Source: Mycolicibacterium iranicum
GTDB lineage: Bacteria > Actinomycetota > Actinomycetes > Mycobacteriales > Mycobacteriaceae
Reading direction: 5' to 3'
Length of the DNA: 64,000 nucleotides
Assembly: GCF_001650495.1 (NCBI RefSeq)
Contig: NZ_LWCS01000001.1
Span: 396,826 to 460,825 of the forward strand
Position numbers and translations under genes: made by a program. The notes below the pieces were generated by a model. That model saw nothing but the letters and a program-made list of their open reading frames with translations. It did not search any database and was not told the origin of the DNA. This document shows, piece after piece, positions 59,501-64,000 of this stretch (its first letter is position 1; each line of letters begins with the position of its first letter).

Positions 59501-59513
59501 ACTTTAGTAGCGT
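59501..59513. promoter_or_regulatory. Back-to-back divergent -10 boxes (SpoIIM-like / RDD)
   Basis: Minus strand TAAAGT at 59501-59506 is 7 nt from GTG 59493; plus strand TAGCGT at 59508-59513 is 8 nt from ATG 59522. Both genes appear leaderless and share a 28-bp gap. Confidence 0.5.
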
Positions 59514-59521
59514 GGCTGATT

Positions 59522-60373
59522 ATGGTCGGCCAGCAACAACCCTTGGTGACCGGCGACGCGGTCGTTCTGGAGATCCAGATCGCCCAATTGCCGGTCCGCG
59601 CGGCCTCGGCGTTGATCGACGTCGCCGTCGTCATGCTCGTCTACGTCGTCGGCGTGATCCTCTGGGCCGTGACGCTGACGGACATGGACCCGGCGTTCTC
59701 TGCTGCTGTCCTGATCATCTTCACGGTGGTTGCCCTTGTCGGCTATCCCACGGTTTTTGAGACGGCCACCCGAGGTAAGACGCTGGGGAAGATGGCGCTG
59801 GGGCTGCGGGTGGTGTCGGAGGACGGCAGCCCGGAGCGCTTCCGCCAGGCGTTGTTCCGCGCGCTGTCCGGCGTCATCGAGCTCTGGATGCTGACGGGCG
59901 GTCCGGCGGTGCTGTGCAGCCTGCTCTCGCCGAAGGGTAAGCGCATCGGGGACGTCTTCGCGGGCACCGTCGTCATCAGCGAGCGCGCGCCCAAACAGGC
60001 CCCACCCCCGGCCATGCCGCCGCAGCTGGCATGGTGGGCGTCCACGCTGCAGCTGTCCGGACTGAGCCCGTCCCAGGCCGAGATCGCCCGCCAGTTCCTT
60101 TCTCGTGCAACGCAATTGGATCCCCGGGTGCGCGACCAGATGGCGTTCCGGATTACTACGGACGTGGTCGCCCAGATCTCACCACCGCCACCGCCGGGGA
60201 CGCCGCCGGCCATGGTCCTCGCGGCCGTGCTCGCCGAGCGCCACCGCCGCGAGCTGAACCGTCTGCAGCAGGCCGCGACGCCGCTGGGACCACCGCCGGC
60301 TCAGTGGTCTCCGCCGCCGCCACAACCGCCGGCGGCACCGGTGCGGGGCGACGGTTTCGCCCCGCCCTCCTGA
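59522..60373 (+). CDS. RDD-family membrane protein (Rv3695 homologue)
   Basis: 283 aa from ATG 59522. RDD domain (residues ~15-160): LPVRAASALIDVAVVMLVYV, FETATRGKTLGKMALGLRVV, with three membrane helices. The C-terminal 120 residues are soluble, with a helical part (SPSQAEIARQFLSRATQLDP) and Pro-rich tail. The upstream open frame is antisense to the SpoIIM-like gene. Some RDD proteins are ion antiporters; not proved for this branch. Confidence 0.85.
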   Translation: MVGQQQPLVTGDAVVLEIQIAQLPVRAASALIDVAVVMLVYVVGVILWAVTLTDMDPAFSAAVLIIFTVVALVGYPTVFETATRGKTLGKMALGLRVVSEDGSPERFRQALFRALSGVIELWMLTGGPAVLCSLLSPKGKRIGDVFAGTVVISERAPKQAPPPAMPPQLAWWASTLQLSGLSPSQAEIARQFLSRATQLDPRVRDQMAFRITTDVVAQISPPPPPGTPPAMVLAAVLAERHRRELNRLQQAATPLGPPPAQWSPPPPQPPAAPVRGDGFAPPS

Positions 60374-60376
60374 CTG

Positions 60377-60868
60377 TCAGCGCTGCAGGACGCCGGCGAG
60401 GACGAGCGCGGAGCCGAGCAGCGGCGCCACGGTCCGCACATGGTTCCAGTTTGTCCATGGCACGAGATAGGACTTCCATTCGCGCGCGGCGTCGGCGGTC
60501 GACAGGGTCGACGGGTCGAGACGATCGAGCGCGTTGTTCAGGGGGATGTTGAACGCCACGGTGACGCCGAAGGCCACCACTCCGAGGATCGACCCGGCCA
60601 GGATGTAGCCGGCTCCCGGCGTCTGCCACCGGGCCACGGTGGCGACGCCGACGCCGGCGGCGAGCGCCGCCGATCCGATGAACAACGCCAGGAATGGAGC
60701 GTTGGCGGGGGCCTCGGCGTTCATCCCCTGCATGGCGGTGATGGCCGCGTGGGGTTCGGTGCGGTCCAGCCCGCGCATGACGAAGGTCGAGAATGCGTAG
60801 AACAGGCCGCCGGTGGCGGCGCTGACGACCGCGGAGCCGGTGGCGGCAATCAGGAACGGGTTTGTCAT
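60377..60868 (-). CDS. DUF1772 (anthrone-oxygenase-like) membrane protein
   Basis: 163 aa from ATG 60866-60868. Four membrane helices (ATGSAVVSAATGGLFYAFST; FLALFIGSAALAAGVGVATV; YILAGSILGVVAFGVTVAFN; VAPLLGSALVLAGVL) with FNIPLNNALDRLD and WNHVRTVAPL, the DUF1772 signature. Related proteins include anthrone oxygenases, but many members have no known activity. It is divergent from the AraC-type regulator gene, 84 bp apart, and is a likely target of it. Confidence 0.82.
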   Translation of the reverse strand: MTNPFLIAATGSAVVSAATGGLFYAFSTFVMRGLDRTEPHAAITAMQGMNAEAPANAPFLALFIGSAALAAGVGVATVARWQTPGAGYILAGSILGVVAFGVTVAFNIPLNNALDRLDPSTLSTADAAREWKSYLVPWTNWNHVRTVAPLLGSALVLAGVLQR

Positions 60869-60920
60869 GCCTCTCAGCCAAGTGCACAAGGTCGAGACGA
60901 TCCATCGCTCAGAGTCCGCT

Positions 60921-60946
60921 TCGCATATGCGAGCGTCTCGTATTGT
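60921..60946 (+). promoter_or_regulatory. araC-type promoter with palindrome TCGCATATGCGA
   Basis: Perfect 12-bp palindrome at 60921-60932, then TATTGT (60941-60946) 6 nt before GTG 60953 (leaderless). The palindrome lies in the divergent gap, about -32 to -21 from the araC start and about 53 bp from the DUF1772 start. Confidence 0.5.
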
Positions 60947-60952
60947 CGTGCT

Positions 60953-61918
60953 GTGGATGCTTTGGGCGGTCTGCTCGACGGAGCTCGCGCGCGGGGCGCA
61001 TTCGTGTTGCGGCTGTCCCTTGATCCGCCGTGGTCCATGCTCATCCGCGACGACGCCCCTCTGACGCTCATCTGCATGACGGACGGTTCGGCGGTCATCG
61101 TCACCGACTCCGGTGCGACCTACGATCTGAGCCCGGGCGACGTGGCCGTCGCCCGCGGCGTCGAGCACTACCGGTACGCAGGCCACCCCGACACCGATCC
61201 GCAGGTGGTCATCCATCCCGGTAACCGGTGCACGACTGTGCGCGGGGACGATCTGCGGTTCGAGATGTCGGTAGGGGTACGGACGTGGGGCAACGCCGCC
61301 GCCGGCGCGCACCGCAGCATCATCTGCACCTATGACGGGCGCAGCGAGGTCAGTGCCCGCCTGCTCGAAGCACTGCCGACGGTCCTGGTGCTGCGTTCCG
61401 GGGAGCTGCCGACACCTCTGGTGGACCTGCTGTCCGCGGAAGCGGGCCGCGAGGGACCAGGGCAGGAGGCCTATCTCGATCGCCTGCTCGACCTGCTGCT
61501 GATGGATGTGCTGCGCACCTGGTTCGACCGCGACCAGCGCGCCCCCACGTGGTGGCATGCCGAGCACGACCCGGTGGTGGGCCCGGCACTGCGGTTGCTC
61601 CACAACAATCCCGAGCACCCCTGGACTGTTGCCAACCTGGCTACTGCCGTGGGCAATTCGCGCGCGGTGTTCGCGCGGCGGTTCACCGAGCTGGTCGGTG
61701 AACCGCCGATCGCGTTCCTGACGAGCTGGCGCCTCGCACTGGCCGCCGACATGCTGCGCGACGACGGTGCGACGCTCACGGCGATCGCGCGCCGTGTCGG
61801 GTACGGAACACCGTTCGCACTCAGCAGCGCCTTCAAGCGGGCCTACGGTGTCAGCCCCACTGACTACCGGCGATCCAGTTCCCGTGGAAACCGTACGGAA
61901 CACGTTGCGGGAGTTTGA
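60953..61918 (+). CDS. AraC-family transcriptional regulator with cupin_6 domain
   Basis: 321 aa from GTG 60953. N-terminal cupin-type ligand domain (WSMLIRDDAPLTLICMTDGS; LSPGDVAVARGVEHYRYAG), then a C-terminal double helix-turn-helix (HPWTVANLATAVGNSRAVFA; TLTAIARRVGYGTPFALSSA; AYGVSPTDYRR). Divergent from the DUF1772 gene and likely controls it. The last 68 bp overlap the convergent oxygenase gene. Confidence 0.88.
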   Translation: MDALGGLLDGARARGAFVLRLSLDPPWSMLIRDDAPLTLICMTDGSAVIVTDSGATYDLSPGDVAVARGVEHYRYAGHPDTDPQVVIHPGNRCTTVRGDDLRFEMSVGVRTWGNAAAGAHRSIICTYDGRSEVSARLLEALPTVLVLRSGELPTPLVDLLSAEAGREGPGQEAYLDRLLDLLLMDVLRTWFDRDQRAPTWWHAEHDPVVGPALRLLHNNPEHPWTVANLATAVGNSRAVFARRFTELVGEPPIAFLTSWRLALAADMLRDDGATLTAIARRVGYGTPFALSSAFKRAYGVSPTDYRRSSSRGNRTEHVAGV

Positions 61919-63230
61919 TTCTGGCTACCGGCGGGCCCGCGAAGTCGGACGCGTCGAGGATGACGAGGTCGCTGCCGTTGCGGCCGGGATCGTAGACGTA
62001 GCCCAGGTACCAGCCGCTGCTCTCGTCTGCGGGCCCCGACGTCGACGGCACGAACACGGCCTCGCCGGGTCCGCCGTCGTCGCCGAAGCGGTGCTCCTCG
62101 GCTGCACCGGTGGTGAGGTCGTGTCGAATCAGGCTGGAGTTGCCCACGGACACTGCGTAGCGGGCGGGAAGCGTCGCGAGACGGTCGTCGATCCGGGGGA
62201 ACTCGACAGTTCGGTCGTCGAGTCGGTTCTCGCTGACCGTGCCGGTCTGCAGGTCGATCGTCCACGTCCACATCACCCCGTTGGCGTCGAATCCACCGCT
62301 GTCGCGCCATAATTCGGGATATCGCACAGCGTGTAGAACTATCCTGTGACCTTCGTCGTAGGCGTTCGCGACGTGGAAGACATAACACGGGTCGATCTCG
62401 AACCAGCGCACCTCACCGTGCGGATCGTCGCGGCGGAGGACGCCCAGCCTGGCTCCGTAGTCGTCGTCCCACCGGTAGGGCATGTCCCCCTCGCCCCTCA
62501 TCGCGATGTCCGCGTTGAAGACGATCGGCAGGTCCATGAAGACCACGTAGTTCGCCGTGAGCGCGAAGTCGTGCATCATCGTCAGCGCGGGGACGTCGAG
62601 CGGACGTTCGATCACCAACTCACCGTTGGCATCTGCCCGGTGGTAGGTGACGTGGGGGGTGAAGAGGTTGCCGTAACCGAAGAAGTGCAACTCGCCGGTG
62701 GTGGGGCAGATCTTGGGATGTGCGGTCATCGAATCCGCAAGCTTGCCGTCGAAGTCGTAGGCGCCCAACGTCTCCAGATCGTTGGTGATCTCGTAGGGCA
62801 GCGAAGACTCGACCAGAGCGAGCGTCTTGCCCGCGTGATTGACGATGTGGGTGTTGGCGACGCTGGCCCTTAGGTTGCGGGTGCCGTCCTCGTTGTAGAG
62901 CGGGAACGGGTCGACGAAGCTGTCCGTGCGCACCCACCGATTGCGGTACCAGGCCGCACGGCCGTTCTCGATGCGTACACCGTGAACCATGCCGTCGCCG
63001 GCGAACCAGTGCCCGGTCGCTTCGCGCGGATTCGGACCGTTACGCAGGTACCAGCCGTCGAGCTCGGCGGGAATGGTGCCCTCGACGGGCAGGTCGAAAG
63101 CCGTGAGCTCGTCTGAGACGGGTGCATAGTTGCCGACTTGGAAGAACTGTCCGGTGCCGAACAACTCCGACCCAGGCTCGGGCGGGGAGTCAGTTGTCGG
63201 CGATTCGGTGTCCGGAGTGGTTTGGGTCAT
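61851..63230 (-). CDS. Carotenoid-cleavage-type (RPE65-family) oxygenase
   Basis: 459 aa from ATG 63228-63230 (AGGAGAGG ribosome site); an upstream in-frame start at 63269 is inside the operator. Four iron-binding His are seen in TAHPKICPT, MMHDFALT, YVFHVANAYDE and GFHGNW. Substrate may be a carotenoid, apocarotenoid or a stilbene such as lignostilbene. Divergent from padR, so induction by its substrate through PadR is likely. The carotenoid genes lie 17 kb away in the same window. Confidence 0.9.
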   Translation of the reverse strand: MTQTTPDTESPTTDSPPEPGSELFGTGQFFQVGNYAPVSDELTAFDLPVEGTIPAELDGWYLRNGPNPREATGHWFAGDGMVHGVRIENGRAAWYRNRWVRTDSFVDPFPLYNEDGTRNLRASVANTHIVNHAGKTLALVESSLPYEITNDLETLGAYDFDGKLADSMTAHPKICPTTGELHFFGYGNLFTPHVTYHRADANGELVIERPLDVPALTMMHDFALTANYVVFMDLPIVFNADIAMRGEGDMPYRWDDDYGARLGVLRRDDPHGEVRWFEIDPCYVFHVANAYDEGHRIVLHAVRYPELWRDSGGFDANGVMWTWTIDLQTGTVSENRLDDRTVEFPRIDDRLATLPARYAVSVGNSSLIRHDLTTGAAEEHRFGDDGGPGEAVFVPSTSGPADESSGWYLGYVYDPGRNGSDLVILDASDFAGPPVARIKLPQRVPYGFHGNWIAGSQWG

Positions 63231-63264
63231 GGGCTGGCCTCTCCTGAAGTGGTGCCTCCAGAGT

Positions 63265-63300
63265 GACATCCCACTAGTGACATGTCAATAGTGGAATGTC
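63265..63300. promoter_or_regulatory. Nested palindromic operator between the oxygenase and padR
   Basis: Outer arms GACATCCCACTA (63265-63276) and TAGTGGAATGTC (63289-63300) match at 11 of 12 positions; the centre TGACATGTCA (63278-63287) is itself a perfect palindrome. Confidence 0.7.
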
Positions 63301-63314
63301 GCTCGGGCACGTCG

Positions 63315-63347
63315 ATAGTCCAGTTCTGGAATGTCGGGCCGTACGAT
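63315..63347 (+). promoter_or_regulatory. padR promoter and second operator half
   Basis: TAGTCCAGTTCTGGAATGTC repeats the GGAATGTC of the main operator and contains CCAG-TT-CTGG. TACGAT (63342-63347) is 6 nt before ATG 63354 (leaderless). Binding here would fit autoregulation. Confidence 0.5.
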
Positions 63348-63353
63348 GCCGCC

Positions 63354-63881
63354 ATGAGCCTTAGGATCGCAGCGCTCGGGCTGTTGGCCGAGAGCCCGGC
63401 CAGCGGGTACGACCTGCTCAAGCACTTCGAGAAGTCGATGGCCAACGTCTGGCCGGCAACTCAGAGTCAGCTCTACTCCGAGCTCAACAAGCTGGCCGCC
63501 GGGGGCCTGATCGAAGTCATCGCGGTCGGACCGAGGGGCCGGAAGGAATACCGGATCACTGACGACGGCCGCGCCGAGCTGGTGCGCTGGGTGACCAGCC
63601 CGCAGGATGATCCGCCGTTCCGCAGCGCGGCGCTTTTGAGGGTTTTCCTGCTGGGGTTGATCCCGACCGAGCAGGCCCGCTCGCATCTGCAGCACATGGC
63701 CGAGCACTCCGACGAGGAGATCAGACGCCTCTCCGCACTGCGGGAGTCACTGACATGCGGGCGCGATGTCGACACCTCTGACGAGGACTTTTTCGGCCTG
63801 GCTGCGCTCGACTACGGGTTGCGGCTGAACGCGATGCAGGCGCAGTGGGCGCGTTCGGTCAGCGACAGGCTGAAGACCTGA
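63354..63881 (+). CDS. PadR-family transcriptional repressor
   Basis: 175 aa from ATG 63354; a start at 63282 lies in the operator. Winged-helix N-terminus: MSLRIAALGLLAESPASGYD, WPATQSQLYSELNKLAAGGL, GRKEYRITDDGRAELVRW, then the C-terminal helical dimer domain (FRSAALLRVFLLGLIPTEQA) of PadR subfamily 2/Vir. Divergent from the oxygenase and flanked by palindromes; probably represses both genes until an aromatic or apocarotenoid ligand binds. Confidence 0.9.
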   Translation: MSLRIAALGLLAESPASGYDLLKHFEKSMANVWPATQSQLYSELNKLAAGGLIEVIAVGPRGRKEYRITDDGRAELVRWVTSPQDDPPFRSAALLRVFLLGLIPTEQARSHLQHMAEHSDEEIRRLSALRESLTCGRDVDTSDEDFFGLAALDYGLRLNAMQAQWARSVSDRLKT

Positions 63882-63903
63882 CGCGGAACTAACCGTTGCA
63901 TCA

Positions 63904-63937
63904 CGATAGTTTCCGATATATCGTCAACGTATCGGAA
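63904..63937. promoter_or_regulatory. PadR-type operator upstream of the last partial gene
   Basis: TTCCGATA (63911-63918) and TATCGGAA (63930-63937) are perfect 8-bp arms; CGATATATCG (63914-63923) and a further CGATA (63904-63908) overlap them. Confidence 0.6.
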
Positions 63938-63976
63938 GCGCAGATGGTGCTTCCTCTCGAAAGAAGGACACAAGAC

Positions 63977-64000
63977 ATGTACACCCCCATGAACCCCCCC
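63977..64000 (+). CDS. Start of a gene cut by the window edge
   Basis: ATG 63977 with GAAAGAAGGA 7 nt upstream; only eight codons (MYTPMNPP) are visible. The strong ribosome site and the palindrome upstream support a real gene. Proline-rich N-termini behind ATATCG operators are seen with autoregulated PadR genes, but the product cannot be named. Confidence 0.5.

Noticed and set aside
60869..61903. Upstream extension of the DUF1772 frame
   Set aside because: Antisense to the AraC gene and without protein-like composition.

Overview
The window is high-GC actinobacterial chromosome and looks like a rapidly growing Mycobacterium (Mycolicibacterium type). Gene order follows the M. tuberculosis H37Rv segment from about Rv3644c to Rv3695: holB, adenylate cyclase, topA, cspA, DECH helicase, Tad locus, acs, ephE, marP, nth, crp, whiB4, ponA2, cds1, moxR2. 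PE_PGRS genes are absent, and pieces missing from M. tuberculosis are present (carotenoid genes, a restriction-modification pair, a type VII effector-like cassette). All family names rest on reading motifs and remembered synteny, not on a database search.

Region by region. 1-1.4 kb: end of a proline-rich protein, an L,D-transpeptidase and tRNA-Thr. 1.5-8.3 kb: holB, a membrane adenylate cyclase, topA, an Rv3647c-like gene and cspA. 8.5-16.5 kb: a DECH-box helicase, an Rv3651-like protein and a seven-gene Tad/Flp-type secretion operon (ssd, tadA, tadB, tadC, pilin, two TadE-like), whose junctions nearly all overlap by 4 nt. 16.5-18.3 kb: a SerB-like phosphatase between two non-coding RNAs, 6C RNA on its left and the 6S-like RNA Ms1/MTS2823 on its right. 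18.3-32.8 kb: a degenerate Fic-like protein, acs, envelope and stress genes (LapA-like, secreted protease, holin-like, ephE, marP, NUDIX, thioredoxin-like, nth), crp, an MBL hydrolase, RidA, a tandem GET3-like ATPase pair and whiB4. 33-38 kb: ponA2, a metallophosphoesterase, cds1 and tRNA-Pro.

38.2-41.3 kb is an accessory island: a secreted Cys-repeat protein, a broken WXG-like effector, a small membrane protein that may be its immunity partner, and an EspG-like chaperone. 41.3-47.5 kb holds carotenoid-modifying genes (CrtU-like, CruF, CruG, CrtD-like) and a CDP-alcohol phosphotransferase. 47.5-52 kb holds a YihY protein, an N6-adenine methyltransferase overlapping a probable restriction endonuclease, and PAP2. 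52-60.4 kb: an F420-type oxidoreductase and the Rv3689-Rv3695 block (DUF4129, DUF4350, MoxR2, DUF58, SpoIIM-like, RDD). 60.4-64 kb: DUF1772, an AraC regulator, a carotenoid-cleavage-type oxygenase divergent from PadR with a nested palindromic operator, and the start of another gene behind a second palindromic operator.

Regulatory threads. A cAMP maker, the cAMP receptor Crp and a near-consensus Crp site inside the Ms1 promoter all lie in the window. Twelve genes show a TANNNT -10 box 6-8 nt before the start codon, the pattern of leaderless transcription. A 32-bp repeat next to tRNA-Thr recurs as a tandem duplication that carries the ribosome site and start codon of the Rv3680-like gene.
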